Origin: JAEXNA01 sp050486105
GTDB taxonomy: Bacteria; Vulcanimicrobiota; Xenobia; Xenobiales; JADMJV01
Length of the DNA stretch: 52,892 nt
Reading direction: 5' to 3'
Assembly (NCBI GenBank): GCA_050486105.1
Contig: JBJHCR010000005.1
Span: 1-52,892, forward strand
A program made the position numbers and the translations under genes. Positions 16,206 to 24,084 of the stretch are shown here, piece by piece; position 1 is the first letter of the stretch, and every line of letters begins with the position of its first letter. The notes beneath the pieces were generated by a model, which was given only the letters and a program-made list of their open reading frames with translations, did not search any database and was not told the origin of the DNA.

Positions 16206-16257
16206 GACGAAAAGTTTACATGAATGGGACGTAGTGTTTTGGCGAACTTGCTAGAAT
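16203..16257 (+). promoter_or_regulatory. Degenerate direct-repeat box and promoter for the 346-aa protein
   Basis: TTTGAC (16203-16208), GAAAA, GTTTAC (16214-16219), then 32 bases to TAGAAT (16252-16257), a good -10. No -35 at the expected place. The box is weaker than those at 1834 and 15785, but the spacing is conserved. Confidence 0.5.
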
Positions 16258-16290
16258 ATTGACGTATCTCGAGCGAGTGAGGTTAAAGTT

Positions 16291-17331
16291 ATGCAGAACA
16301 TCGGTGCGCAATCGATCGTAAATCAGCACACCACCAGTGTGACCAATCAGCGGAGGCAAACGCTCAATCAGGAGCAGGCCCTCAAGAAAGATATTGGCGC
16401 GGCCCAACAGAACAATGCCTCGACCATTGGTCGGTCGGTCAATCGCCAGGAAGATGACAGTAAGAAGACTGACTCGCTGAACCAAAAGGAGACCTTTGTT
16501 CCCTCTACAGCCTTGCCTGAGACGGAACAAGCTGAGCTTCAAGCTGAAGTTCAAAGCGCTCCTGCCACAGAGGCTGAACAGGAGTCTATCGAAGACAAGC
16601 AAGAGGCTCGGCCTCTGGCTTCCGAGCAGAAGTTTCACGATTTCATTGAGGTCTTTAGTGGTCAGACCGACCAAGAAGAGATGACCTCTATCATGACTGA
16701 TGCCGCCGTGCAGATGAACGAGCGAGGTATCACTGATGAAAGTCAGCAAGGGGGATTCCTGGCTGCGACCGCTTTGAATCACTCTTTGTCCCAAATCCAG
16801 AAAAAGATGCCGGGTGCTACCAAAGAGCAGATCAAAGAAGAGGCTAAGACCGACCCTGAGATTGCGAAGTGGTCGAATATCGCGGATTCCGCGGCAGGCT
16901 ACCTCAATCAGGTGAAGGCCGAGAACGCCCAAGGCGGTGGTGTACCAGGGGCTTCCGTTCCAGGTGCTTCACCAACCGGAGTGGGGCAAGGCCCCAACGG
17001 TGGGGTGAATGACCCCTTTGCCGCGACAGCCGGAGTTCCTAGAGCAGACGGAGTGGAAGGTGGAGCGAGCGCTTCTCCACCCCTAGGTCCCAAAGAGCTT
17101 GCCGAGCAGATGGCTGAAAATCAACGCACCATGGAACAGATTCGGACCATCTATAACCAGATGTGGGCAGAAATGCTGAAAGCCCAGGCAGAGCGTCATA
17201 AATTGATGATGGATACCATGACGGCGATTCGGGAAATGTATTCTTCCAGTCATGTCTATAGAATGCAGAGTATGGCCAAGCACAACGCCTCGGTCACCGC
17301 CGCCATCACCGGTAATCCTGCCCCTAGATAG
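16291..17331 (+). CDS. Larger member of the small helical family with disordered N-terminus
   Basis: A 346-residue protein, no signal peptide. Residues 1-110 are Gln/Glu/Asn-rich and probably disordered. Residues ~110-205 look globular and helical (SEQKFHDFIEVFSGQTDQEE to NIADSAAGYLNQV). Residues ~210-262 are a Gly/Pro/Ala linker. The last ~80 residues are a long helix in which R..LMMDTMTAIREM aligns with the R..MMSDLQTKIHE core of the 85-89-residue proteins upstream. It thus looks like that family's helix placed on a larger carrier. GAGG precedes the ATG. Its own box-like promoter and a bidirectional terminator make it a single-gene unit. Function unknown; a secreted or needle/tip-like protein is possible but unproven. 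Confidence 0.8.
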   Translation: MQNIGAQSIVNQHTTSVTNQRRQTLNQEQALKKDIGAAQQNNASTIGRSVNRQEDDSKKTDSLNQKETFVPSTALPETEQAELQAEVQSAPATEAEQESIEDKQEARPLASEQKFHDFIEVFSGQTDQEEMTSIMTDAAVQMNERGITDESQQGGFLAATALNHSLSQIQKKMPGATKEQIKEEAKTDPEIAKWSNIADSAAGYLNQVKAENAQGGGVPGASVPGASPTGVGQGPNGGVNDPFAATAGVPRADGVEGGASASPPLGPKELAEQMAENQRTMEQIRTIYNQMWAEMLKAQAERHKLMMDTMTAIREMYSSSHVYRMQSMAKHNASVTAAITGNPAPR

Positions 17332-17348
17332 TCTGTCCCCCGCCCTAA

Positions 17349-17390
17349 AGCACAAAAAAAGCGATCCTCGAGGATCGCTTTTTTTGTGCT
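17349..17390. terminator. Bidirectional Rho-independent terminator
   Basis: A perfect 42-bp palindrome. GCGATCCTCGAGGATCGC (17361-17378) is flanked by seven A on the left and seven T on the right, and the outer AGCAC/GTGCT also pairs. It serves the convergent genes ending at 17331 (+) and 17405 (-). Confidence 0.95.
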
Positions 17391-17404
17391 CTAAGGTCTA
17401 AAGG

Positions 17405-17869
17405 TTAGGACATCGTTGACGATTCCCGATATAGGGCCTCGACTCGTTTGAAGTTCTCTCGGTTGATCCGCATGGCTTCGTTGAGAAGATCGTTTCCTTG
17501 TCGGCACTGCTCGAGACCTTCCTCGAGGTGGGCTACGTCAGGGTCTTCCACAAACTGGGCGAGACGGGCAACGCCATCGTTCCAATGGGCGATGCCCGAG
17601 AATCCGACTTCGAGTTCGTCCTTGACTTCGGCTATGGCCTCCGGGGGGATCTCGATTTGACGGATGAAGTTTTCCCTTTCGGCCAACTTCTCAGCGAGTT
17701 GATCTACGTACTCAGCGAATTGGTCTGGGTCCCATTCTCCAGAGGCGACTCTCTGACAGGCTTCTTCGATCTCTTGAAGATGCTTGTCAATGACCTTGGG
17801 TTCGGTGGGGTCCATCGCTTGGCCCATAATCTTAGCTTGCTGGGGATTGGGGGGGGTGTTTCCTGCCAA
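17405..17869 (-). CDS. Helical protein with LLxxAxxxxxxGNxLLNxA motif, member 1
   Basis: A 154-residue, strongly acidic, helical protein without Cys, signal peptide or membrane segment. The C-terminal helix pair contains HLEEGLEQCRQGNDLLNEAM (~residues 119-138). This closely matches LLDDALETFREGNVLLNDAV of the protein at 44067-44453 and, less well, LLESSRQNFALGDDFAHRAT of the next gene. The N-terminal half has paired helices rich in Glu (VIDKHLQEIEEACQRVASGE). It follows the 159-residue paralogue by 18 bp, so both are one operon, convergent with the small helical gene cluster. Size, acidity and helical content resemble secretion chaperones, but I recognise no family. Confidence 0.8.
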   Translation of the reverse strand: MAGNTPPNPQQAKIMGQAMDPTEPKVIDKHLQEIEEACQRVASGEWDPDQFAEYVDQLAEKLAERENFIRQIEIPPEAIAEVKDELEVGFSGIAHWNDGVARLAQFVEDPDVAHLEEGLEQCRQGNDLLNEAMRINRENFKRVEALYRESSTMS

Positions 17870-17887
17870 TGTGCTCTCTCCTGTGGT

Positions 17888-18367
17888 TTAGAACTGTTGT
17901 TCTTTCGAGGACCGTCCTTTCCCTTCCCAGTCGACGCCAGCAGCACGGAGCAGTTCTTCGTCGATGGCCCGGTACTGCTCTTCGAGTCGAATTGCTTCCA
18001 AGGTGGCCCGGTGAGCAAAGTCATCTCCCAGGGCAAAATTTTGCCGAGACGATTCCAATAGAGAAGCATCACCGGTGACAGACCACTCTTCGAGTTCTTC
18101 GAGGGCCAACAGATAGAGGTCCAAAGCTTCGCTGACAATGCGGTAATAGCTTTCCGCCAGCGCATAGCTCTCTGGTTGCATCGTTTCCGGTTGAGCCTCA
18201 ATATGGAGCGCTTCGAGTTTTTCTGTGAGTTCAGCAATTCTCGCGGCAAAAACCTGGGTTGAAATGTCGCCCGAACGGACCAAGAGGACTTGCTCTTTTT
18301 GCCAGGGCAATAGCCCGGGAATAGGACCTAGTTCTTCGATCATCTCCAGATAGGATTGCTCAGACAT
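17888..18367 (-). CDS. Helical protein of the same family, member 2
   Basis: A 159-residue acidic helical protein, upstream member of the minus-strand pair. The N-terminus SYLEMIEELGPIPGLLPWQK is followed by helix-rich sequence. DASLLESSRQNFALGDDFAHRA (~residues 101-122) occupies the position of the LL..A......GN.LLN.A motif in the other two members, though here the Asn-Leu-Leu core has changed. The tail is basic and Ser/Gln-rich. It shares a 138-bp upstream region with the divergent NlpC/P60 gene; I see no direct-repeat box there. Function unknown. Confidence 0.78.
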   Translation of the reverse strand: MSEQSYLEMIEELGPIPGLLPWQKEQVLLVRSGDISTQVFAARIAELTEKLEALHIEAQPETMQPESYALAESYYRIVSEALDLYLLALEELEEWSVTGDASLLESSRQNFALGDDFAHRATLEAIRLEEQYRAIDEELLRAAGVDWEGKGRSSKEQQF

Positions 18368-18511
18368 ACCTTTGGGATTCCCATTTTTCCTGGCTTTTAC
18401 CTTCGAACCTGACCTCTCTCAGAAGGTTTTCGCCTCAAACAAGGATATCTGAGCATACGAAAGAAGGAGAAGGCGTTATTTTGGAATTTTGTTCAATTTT
18501 ATGAGGTGTGC

Positions 18512-19258
18512 ATGCGTTTGAAAAAGTTTTTTTGTGGTGTTTTATTGACGGTGGGACTTCTTTGTCCGGCCGTAGGAGCAGAAACCGTATACTCGGTGAG
18601 GGACGGGGATAGCATCGAAAGCATCGCTCAGGCTTATGGAACGACTAGAGAGAAAATCGTCGAGATGAATCCTCACCTCAAGGATGCGGAGTTCGCTCCA
18701 GGTCTGGTCCTCTTACTTCCTGACAATTTGGTTGCCGAGATAGAGCGGCAGCAATCTCGACTGAGAGATCCCGAGTTGGTCGCCAAAGTTCTCCAGGACC
18801 CCCCTCAAGCTTCTGAGATAGCCGTGACGGCCAAGCAGAGGGCTGAGGCAGAAGAGGCTCGGCGGAGGAAGTCTCTGGCTTCTCGACGTGGTGTAATCGC
18901 TACGGGGGTGACTACTACGGCCAAAAAGTACATCGGCGTACCCTACCGTATGGGGGGCACGACTCCTCGAGCATTCGATTGCTCCGGCTACACCATGAGT
19001 GTTTATGCCAGCCATGGCATCAAGCTTCCCAGAACCGCCGACGTACAATTCAATGTGGGCCAACCGGTTCCCCGCGGCCAAGAGCAACCGGGAGACCTAG
19101 TGTTTTTTGAGACCTACCTTCCGGGGCCCTCTCACGTCGGGATTTACCTTGGGAACGGGCAGTTTATTCACGCCAGTTCCTCCCGAGGAGTCACCATCAC
19201 CCCTCTTAACGGTTATTACTTCGGGCCTCGCTACTTAGGGGCGAAGAGGGTCTTTTGA
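18512..19258 (+). CDS. LysM-NlpC/P60 cell-wall hydrolase
   Basis: A secreted protein of ~248 residues. The signal peptide is residues ~1-23 (KKFFCGVLLTVGLLCPAVGA). A LysM domain follows (YSVRDGDSIESIAQAYGTTREKIVEMNP, ~26-70). The C-terminal NlpC/P60 peptidase has the catalytic Cys in FDCSGYTMSVY, His in SHVGIYLGNGQFIHAS and the usual third polar residue after it. It should cut peptide stems in peptidoglycan. I choose ATG 18512 over GTG 18506 because GAGGTG sits correctly for it. The following membrane-protein gene overlaps its stop through TTGA. Confidence 0.93.
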   Translation: MRLKKFFCGVLLTVGLLCPAVGAETVYSVRDGDSIESIAQAYGTTREKIVEMNPHLKDAEFAPGLVLLLPDNLVAEIERQQSRLRDPELVAKVLQDPPQASEIAVTAKQRAEAEEARRRKSLASRRGVIATGVTTTAKKYIGVPYRMGGTTPRAFDCSGYTMSVYASHGIKLPRTADVQFNVGQPVPRGQEQPGDLVFFETYLPGPSHVGIYLGNGQFIHASSSRGVTITPLNGYYFGPRYLGAKRVF

Positions 19259-19692
19259 GTTTGGCTCGACTCGAAGAGACGCCTCCTATTCTTCCCTCAA
19301 AGGAAGACCGTTTGATGGCTGCCCTGGCCTACCCGTTCTGGTTTGCCGTATTTCCCCTGATCTATGTCACTCCCGATAAGCGCAACGACCCTTTCTTGCG
19401 TTTTCACGCATATCAAGGCTTGCTTCTAGGCCTTGTCGGGGTGGTTGGAATGAGCTTGTTGAGGGCCGTATTGAGCTTCGTTGTCCGTTGGCTCATTCTG
19501 CTCGATGTTCTTCTCTATCCTTTGCTACGAGCAGGGGAGTACGCTGTCATGTTTGCCATGGTTTACTCAGCTGTCTTCGCCCTCTTAGGAAAGCGGGCAG
19601 AGATTCCGTTTTTGTCGGAATTCGTGCGCAGCTTGCATGCACAGACGAATTCTCCAGAGTTGAGCCACGGAGAATCCGAAGAAGCCAAATGA
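19255..19692 (+). CDS. DUF4870/Tic20-like small membrane protein
   Basis: A 145-residue protein with about three to four hydrophobic helices. LMAALAYPFWFAVFPLIYVT and KRNDPFLRFHAYQGLLLGLV (the FHAxQG motif) are typical of the DUF4870/YIP-like membrane family. The function of such proteins is not established. The TTG start overlaps the upstream stop (TTGA), so it is coupled to the peptidoglycan hydrolase. The promoter of the downstream tRNA overlaps its stop codon. Confidence 0.75.
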   Translation: MSLARLEETPPILPSKEDRLMAALAYPFWFAVFPLIYVTPDKRNDPFLRFHAYQGLLLGLVGVVGMSLLRAVLSFVVRWLILLDVLLYPLLRAGEYAVMFAMVYSAVFALLGKRAEIPFLSEFVRSLHAQTNSPELSHGESEEAK

Positions 19693-19721
19693 TTGACGCT
19701 TTTTCCTGGATATGATATTCT
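19693..19721 (+). promoter_or_regulatory. Promoter of tRNA-Leu(CAG)
   Basis: TTGACG (19693-19698), exactly 17 bases, TATTCT (19716-19721); the tRNA begins 10 bp later. A clear housekeeping-type promoter, useful as a contrast to the box-type promoters. Confidence 0.85.
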
Positions 19722-19731
19722 CACCCGGCTT

Positions 19732-19818
19732 GCGGGAGTGGCGGAATTGGCAGACGCGCAAGATTCAGGATCTTGTGGGCTAACGCCCGTGGGAGTTCGA
19801 GTCTCCCCTTCCGCACCA
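19732..19818 (+). tRNA. tRNA-Leu (anticodon CAG)
   Basis: 87 nt with a long variable arm. The acceptor GCGGGAG pairs with CTTCCGC (one G-U), followed by A and an encoded CCA. The anticodon stem CAAGA/TCTTG frames the loop TTCAGGA, so the anticodon is CAG. The T arm reads GTTCGAGTC. Confidence 0.97.
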
Positions 19819-19824
19819 ATTAGA

Positions 19825-19850
19825 AAGGACCGAAGGGTCCTTTTTTCTTT
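19825..19850 (+). terminator. Terminator after tRNA-Leu
   Basis: AAGGACC, loop GAAG, GGTCCTT, continuing in T's (TTTTCTTT). It begins seven bases after the CCA end. Confidence 0.85.
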
Positions 19851-19869
19851 CCCCGAAAAGATTGCATCT

Positions 19870-21039
19870 ATGGAAACGTTTCTCTTTCCCGAAGGCCAGC
19901 TTTATGACTGCGTTATGTGCGCCAAGGGTTGTCGGCAAGATTGGGCCGTGGACGTAGATAGCAAGAGCGCAAAGTTGATCCTCCAGAGTCCAGTCGAGCT
20001 TAGAGTTGTCCAGGAAACGGGCGCTTCCGGACTGCTGGGAAGTGAAGAGCAGGGTTGGCAGACTAGAAAGTTTGACGGGCGCTGTGTCTTCCTTCAAGCC
20101 GACGACTTGTGCGGCATTCACGCTGAGATCGGACTTGAATCCAAGCCGCTCAACTGCCGGGAATTTCCATTCACCTTTGTTGAGACCCCAGATGGGATTG
20201 TGGTCGGGGTGTCGTACTTCTGTACAGCGGTGCAGCAAAACGTTGGACGTCCGTTGTCTGAGCACAAAGAGTCGCTCTCAGCCTTGTATCGAAATTACGG
20301 AAGTCGCCGTCCGAGAGTTGGACAGGATCCGATAGATTTCGGGTTTGGGTTTACCCTGCCTTGGCCGGAATATCAGCGATTTGAAGACTCGCTGAAGCTA
20401 GAGCTCGAGAATCGAACCGTGCTTGAAGCCTTGGCAGCCACTTTGCTCGCGGCCCTGAGAGCCCTGGAAGGTCCGCCGCGTTCGTTGTGCGGGGAGGACC
20501 TCGAAGGTTGTCGGCCAGGGTTGGGAGAGTCTCATATCCTGTCCACTGGTGGAGACGTCTTTCGAGAGCAGACCAGGTATTTTGCCTTGACTTTGGTGGG
20601 TGTTATGGAAGCCGCCAGTCCTCAGCAAGGCCCCGGTATCACTCAGGCCTTGATGTGCGGAGAGCAAACCGAACTTCCTGTTGCTGGTTGGGCCGGGACT
20701 CTCGAGGAGGTCCTCAAGTTGCTGGAGTTGGGTTTTCATCAGCCCAGCAAGGAGTGGACGGTCCGGTATATTAGGGCCCTGCTCCACCGGAAGATCATGG
20801 TGCTGCATCGCGGGGTGTTGGAAAGTCTAGTGATGTTCTACCTGGCTAGTTGGGTGCTCGAGTTCTATGCTGCGGTGGCCTGTCTCAAGCGGGGAGGGGT
20901 CGAGGTGACCTTTGAAGACTACGCTCAAGCCTTTGACAGAGTGGAAGGCGATCTGGTCACTCACGCCACGGGCTTCGACCCATTTTACGTTCTTTTCACG
21001 CAAGCCTACGCGGAGATCGTAGGCGTGTCAGCCAAATGA
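19870..21039 (+). CDS. Cysteine-cluster (YkgJ/Fe-S-like) protein
   Basis: A 389-residue protein. The N-terminal ~120 residues carry a Cys cluster: CVMCAKGCRQDW, then CVFLQADDLCGIHAEIG and LNCREFPF, the layout of YkgJ-type putative zinc or iron-chelating proteins often called flagellin N-methylase-like. The remaining ~250 residues are helical and not recognised. I start at ATG 19870. A longer open frame from 19693 runs straight through the tRNA-Leu gene and is an artefact. The only ribosome-binding-like sequence is GAAAAG upstream. The family's link to flagellin methylation elsewhere is interesting next to flagellar genes, but function here is unproven. Confidence 0.8.
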   Translation: METFLFPEGQLYDCVMCAKGCRQDWAVDVDSKSAKLILQSPVELRVVQETGASGLLGSEEQGWQTRKFDGRCVFLQADDLCGIHAEIGLESKPLNCREFPFTFVETPDGIVVGVSYFCTAVQQNVGRPLSEHKESLSALYRNYGSRRPRVGQDPIDFGFGFTLPWPEYQRFEDSLKLELENRTVLEALAATLLAALRALEGPPRSLCGEDLEGCRPGLGESHILSTGGDVFREQTRYFALTLVGVMEAASPQQGPGITQALMCGEQTELPVAGWAGTLEEVLKLLELGFHQPSKEWTVRYIRALLHRKIMVLHRGVLESLVMFYLASWVLEFYAAVACLKRGGVEVTFEDYAQAFDRVEGDLVTHATGFDPFYVLFTQAYAEIVGVSAK

Positions 21040-21082
21040 GGCCGACCGGACTTCCGAATTGTGAAGAAAAGTAAAGGACATT

Positions 21083-21099
21083 GTTTACATTCTGTTCAC
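21083..21099 (+). promoter_or_regulatory. Direct-repeat box upstream of the 145-aa gene
   Basis: GTTTAC (21083-21088), ATTCT, GTTCAC (21094-21099) resembles the GTTAAC-N5-GTTAAC box. The best -10 (TACTAA, 21151-21156) is 51 bases downstream, not 32-33, so membership of the regulon is doubtful. Confidence 0.35.
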
Positions 21100-21180
21100 A
21101 CGGCCAAGCCGAATTCTAAACCTTTTTGAGTTCGACCAAGCTAAGCTCGGTACTAAGATAACTTACTTAGGAGTTCAACC

Positions 21181-21618
21181 GTGAATAGAAAACTCTCATC
21201 AAGAATCGTACCGGACCTTTCCAGTCGGTTGAAGCAAAGCGGACTGCTGACCGCCATCGTGACCCTCGATTCGTTGAGGTTTCGAGGATACCTGAAAAAG
21301 CCGGGAAGCCTTCTCAACGACCGCTGGACCTTCGTGGAGAAAGATGACAGTCCGGGGGTGCTCTACCGCTTAGGCGACGAGCGAGGTGTCTTTCAAGAAC
21401 TCGCAATATGCCGTCGAAGCAAGACTGTCACCCTGTCGACGGTTGACAGGAGAGCCGGTAGAAGGCAAGTCATCCTCTATAGCCTGGTTGAAAAGGCCGT
21501 AATTCGGAACGAGGTGGTGCACGAGTTGCCCAGCTCCAAGTTGGTTCACTCCTACCTCTTCTTGAATCGAGAAGAAGGATTCTTGAAGAGGATCGCTTCC
21601 GAAGACTTGGCGGCCTAA
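21181..21618 (+). CDS. Hypothetical protein, 145 aa
   Basis: Basic protein, mainly beta-strand in appearance (SGLLTAIVTLDSLRFRGYLK, LYRLGDERGVFQELAICRRS), with no signal peptide, membrane segment or Cys pair. GTG start with TTAGGAG upstream. A degenerate direct-repeat box lies ~85 bp before it. It ends convergently with the minus-strand gene at 21615, sharing four bases. No family recognised. Confidence 0.65.
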   Translation: MNRKLSSRIVPDLSSRLKQSGLLTAIVTLDSLRFRGYLKKPGSLLNDRWTFVEKDDSPGVLYRLGDERGVFQELAICRRSKTVTLSTVDRRAGRRQVILYSLVEKAVIRNEVVHELPSSKLVHSYLFLNREEGFLKRIASEDLAA

Positions 21619-22124
21619 GAGTCCTGCCGAGAGATGGTAAATTCTCTGGAGATCGCTTCTAGCCATTTTTTGGCTGTCGCCTGACTCTCCCCCAAGCCCT
21701 CTAGGACAAAAGTTAGAGGCTGAACCTGACTGCTAATGACAGTCTCATCATAGACAGGTGAGGGTGTGACACTTTCAAGCCAACATTGAGGCCAGGTGTG
21801 CTCGTTGAACCGAGCCGGTCTCGAGTAAAGATGAAGGGCAAATAGGAGGCGGAACCCTGCTCGCTCCTTTGAATCAGTCAGAACTTCACCGAAGTTTATC
21901 AGGTCCGGATTGGACAGCAGGAGCACACCTGGGCTTTGACCCCAATTCATCACTTTGGCTGGAGCGTCCAAGGCGGATGTCCCCAAGAGGAGAGAGGCTC
22001 TAAGAGCCTTGGAATGGTCGGGGTCATAAATTCCCACAATTGGTGCGTCAGAGAGGGAGCAGGCTCGCCCTAATATCAAGCTAAGGGGGCTAACGCCCAC
22101 GATCGCCACAGGTGTTTTGGTCAT
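21615..22124 (-). CDS. Rossmann-like hypothetical protein
   Basis: A 169-residue protein beginning TKTPVAIVGVSPLSLILGRA. The beta-loop-alpha layout is that of a dinucleotide-binding fold, but the usual GxGxxG is GVSPLS, so cofactor binding is uncertain. Next come IVGIYDPDHSKA and a second strand-helix pair (PGVLLLSNPDLINFGEVL), as in short DUF2520/ProC-like N-terminal domains. No catalytic motif visible. It is divergent from the oxidoreductase gene that follows. Confidence 0.6.
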   Translation of the reverse strand: MTKTPVAIVGVSPLSLILGRACSLSDAPIVGIYDPDHSKALRASLLLGTSALDAPAKVMNWGQSPGVLLLSNPDLINFGEVLTDSKERAGFRLLFALHLYSRPARFNEHTWPQCWLESVTPSPVYDETVISSQVQPLTFVLEGLGESQATAKKWLEAISREFTISRQDS

Positions 22125-22215
22125 TTTTCACGGACTTCTTCGGAAGAACCAGGAGTTTTTCTTCTCTCTAGAGGATATTCGCCATCAGACAGGCTTTTTA
22201 GAGAGAGGTTATAGG

Positions 22216-24084
22216 ATGCAAGGAACAGCAGGGACCCAGCAGTTTCAAGAATTGAGTTCGGTGGTGGTGAGGTTTTCCGGTGATTCGGGGGACGGCATGC
22301 AACTCACCGGGACTCAATTCACGAAGGCATCTGCCATTGCCGGTAATGACATTTCGACCTTTCCTGACTTTCCTGCAGAAATTCGCGCTCCAGCCGGCAC
22401 CCTAGCGGGAGTGAGCGGTTTTCAAGTCAATCTTTCGTCCCATGAAGTCTTCACTCCCGGGGACAGCACCGATGTCTTGGTGGCTATGAATCCTGCGGCC
22501 CTGGCGGCTAATATTGAGGACCTTAAGGACGACTGCATCCTGATCATCAACAAGGATGCCTTCACCAAGCCAAATCTCAAGAAGGCCGGCTTTGAGCAAT
22601 CTCCCCTTGACGACGATAGTCTGAAACGCTTTCGGGTGTTTTCCATTCCCCTCACCTCTCTGAATCGAGCTGCGCTGGAAGACCTCGAGGGACTGACTCA
22701 AAAGGAGATCGACCGCACCAAGAATTTCTTTTCCTTGGGATTGATTTGCTGGATGTATGACCGTCCGGCAGAACCCACCTTGGAATGGATCGCCAAGAAG
22801 TTTGCCAAGAATTCCACCTTGGTTGAAGCAAATACGAGAGCGTTCAAGGCCGGACTACATTACGGTGAGACCACCGAGACTTTCCAGATTCGCTATCGTA
22901 TCGCTCCGGCTCGCTTGCAACCGGGGGTCTATCGGAGTTTGACCGGTAACGAAGCCTTGGCCCTGGGCTTGGTCACCGCGGGTTCCTTGGCTGGCAAGCA
23001 TGTGTTTTATGGTTCCTACCCCATAACCCCAGCTAGCGACATACTCCACGCCATGGCTGCCTTGAGGCACTTCGATGTGCGAACCTTTCAAGCGGAAGAC
23101 GAGATCGCGGCCATGGGTGCTACGGTCGGGGCGGCTTTCGGTGGCTCCTTTGCGGTCACCGCCTCGAGTGGGCCGGGTATTGCGCTCAAGAGTGAGGCTC
23201 TGAATCTTGCTTTGGCGCTGGAGGTCCCTTTGGTGCTCATCGATGTCCAAAGAGGGGGCCCGAGCACCGGGTTGCCTACGAAAACCGAGCAGTCGGATTT
23301 GCTGATGTGTCTTTTTGGTCGCAATGGTGAAGCTCCTATGCCGGTGCTAGCCGCCTGCTCTCCGTCTGATTGTTTTCATATGGCGATCGAAGCGTTTCGT
23401 TTTGCTGTGCGAGCAATGACCCCGGTGCTGTTGTTGTCTGACGGATTTCTTGGGAATTCCGCAGAACCTTGGAAAATCCCCGACCCTGCGACTTTGCCGA
23501 AGATTGAAGTGAGCCATCCGGTCAAGGAAGAAGGGAAGGAGTTTTTCCCATACAGCAGAGAGGAGAAGACTCTAGCACGGCCTTGGGCCATCCCAGGAAC
23601 TCCCGGGCTCGAGCATCGAGTGGGCGGTCTGGGTAAGGCTCCTCTCACCGGGAACGTCTCTTATCGACCAGAGCACCACGCTCAGATGGTTAAGGACCGA
23701 CAAGAGAAAGTCGATCGACTGGCGGACATCATACCCGAACAGGAGGTCTACGGAGAACGAACAGGAGAGCTCTTGGTCTGCGGATGGGGCAGCACTTACG
23801 GGGCTATCCATGCAGCCGTTTCCAAGGCTCAAGCCGAAGGCTACTCAGTCTCCTCGACTCATCTCAAGTATATTGCCCCTCTTCCAAGGAATCTCGAAGA
23901 GGTCTTTTCCTCGTTCAAGAAGGTCCTGATTCCAGAAATGAATACCGGGCAACTGGCCTTCTATTTGCAGGGAAAATTCGGAAGACGATTTGAAAGTTTG
24001 ACCCAAGTGACTGGAAGACCATTTCAGATTGAGACCCTTTATCAGGCAATCGTCAATACGATTTCGAAGGAGAACGTTCAGTGA
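22216..24084 (+). CDS. korA: 2-oxoacid:ferredoxin oxidoreductase, fused gamma-alpha subunit
   Basis: About 622 residues from ATG 22216; the open frame continues upstream into the divergent gene. Residues ~1-200 form the gamma domain (SVVVRFSGDSGDGMQLTGTQ, ISTFPDFPAEIRAP). The rest is the alpha subunit with GNEALALGLVTAGSL, YPITPASDI, FQAEDEIAAMGATVGAAFGG and VPLVLIDVQRGGPSTGLPTK. With the downstream beta subunit it should catalyse oxidative decarboxylation of a 2-oxoacid, most likely 2-oxoglutarate, to the acyl-CoA with reduction of ferredoxin. The 4-bp overlap with the beta gene shows one operon. Whether the substrate is 2-oxoglutarate or another oxoacid cannot be settled by eye. Confidence 0.9.
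   Translation: MQGTAGTQQFQELSSVVVRFSGDSGDGMQLTGTQFTKASAIAGNDISTFPDFPAEIRAPAGTLAGVSGFQVNLSSHEVFTPGDSTDVLVAMNPAALAANIEDLKDDCILIINKDAFTKPNLKKAGFEQSPLDDDSLKRFRVFSIPLTSLNRAALEDLEGLTQKEIDRTKNFFSLGLICWMYDRPAEPTLEWIAKKFAKNSTLVEANTRAFKAGLHYGETTETFQIRYRIAPARLQPGVYRSLTGNEALALGLVTAGSLAGKHVFYGSYPITPASDILHAMAALRHFDVRTFQAEDEIAAMGATVGAAFGGSFAVTASSGPGIALKSEALNLALALEVPLVLIDVQRGGPSTGLPTKTEQSDLLMCLFGRNGEAPMPVLAACSPSDCFHMAIEAFRFAVRAMTPVLLLSDGFLGNSAEPWKIPDPATLPKIEVSHPVKEEGKEFFPYSREEKTLARPWAIPGTPGLEHRVGGLGKAPLTGNVSYRPEHHAQMVKDRQEKVDRLADIIPEQEVYGERTGELLVCGWGSTYGAIHAAVSKAQAEGYSVSSTHLKYIAPLPRNLEEVFSSFKKVLIPEMNTGQLAFYLQGKFGRRFESLTQVTGRPFQIETLYQAIVNTISKENVQ

Noticed and set aside
19693..19869. N-terminal extension of the cysteine-cluster protein through 19693
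   Set aside because: The frame reads straight through tRNA-Leu and its terminator, giving the well-known spurious tRNA-Leu translation. ATG 19870 is the credible start.
21083..21156. Full membership of the 145-aa gene in the direct-repeat regulon
   Set aside because: The repeat is there, but the nearest -10 is about 51 bases away, not 32-33.
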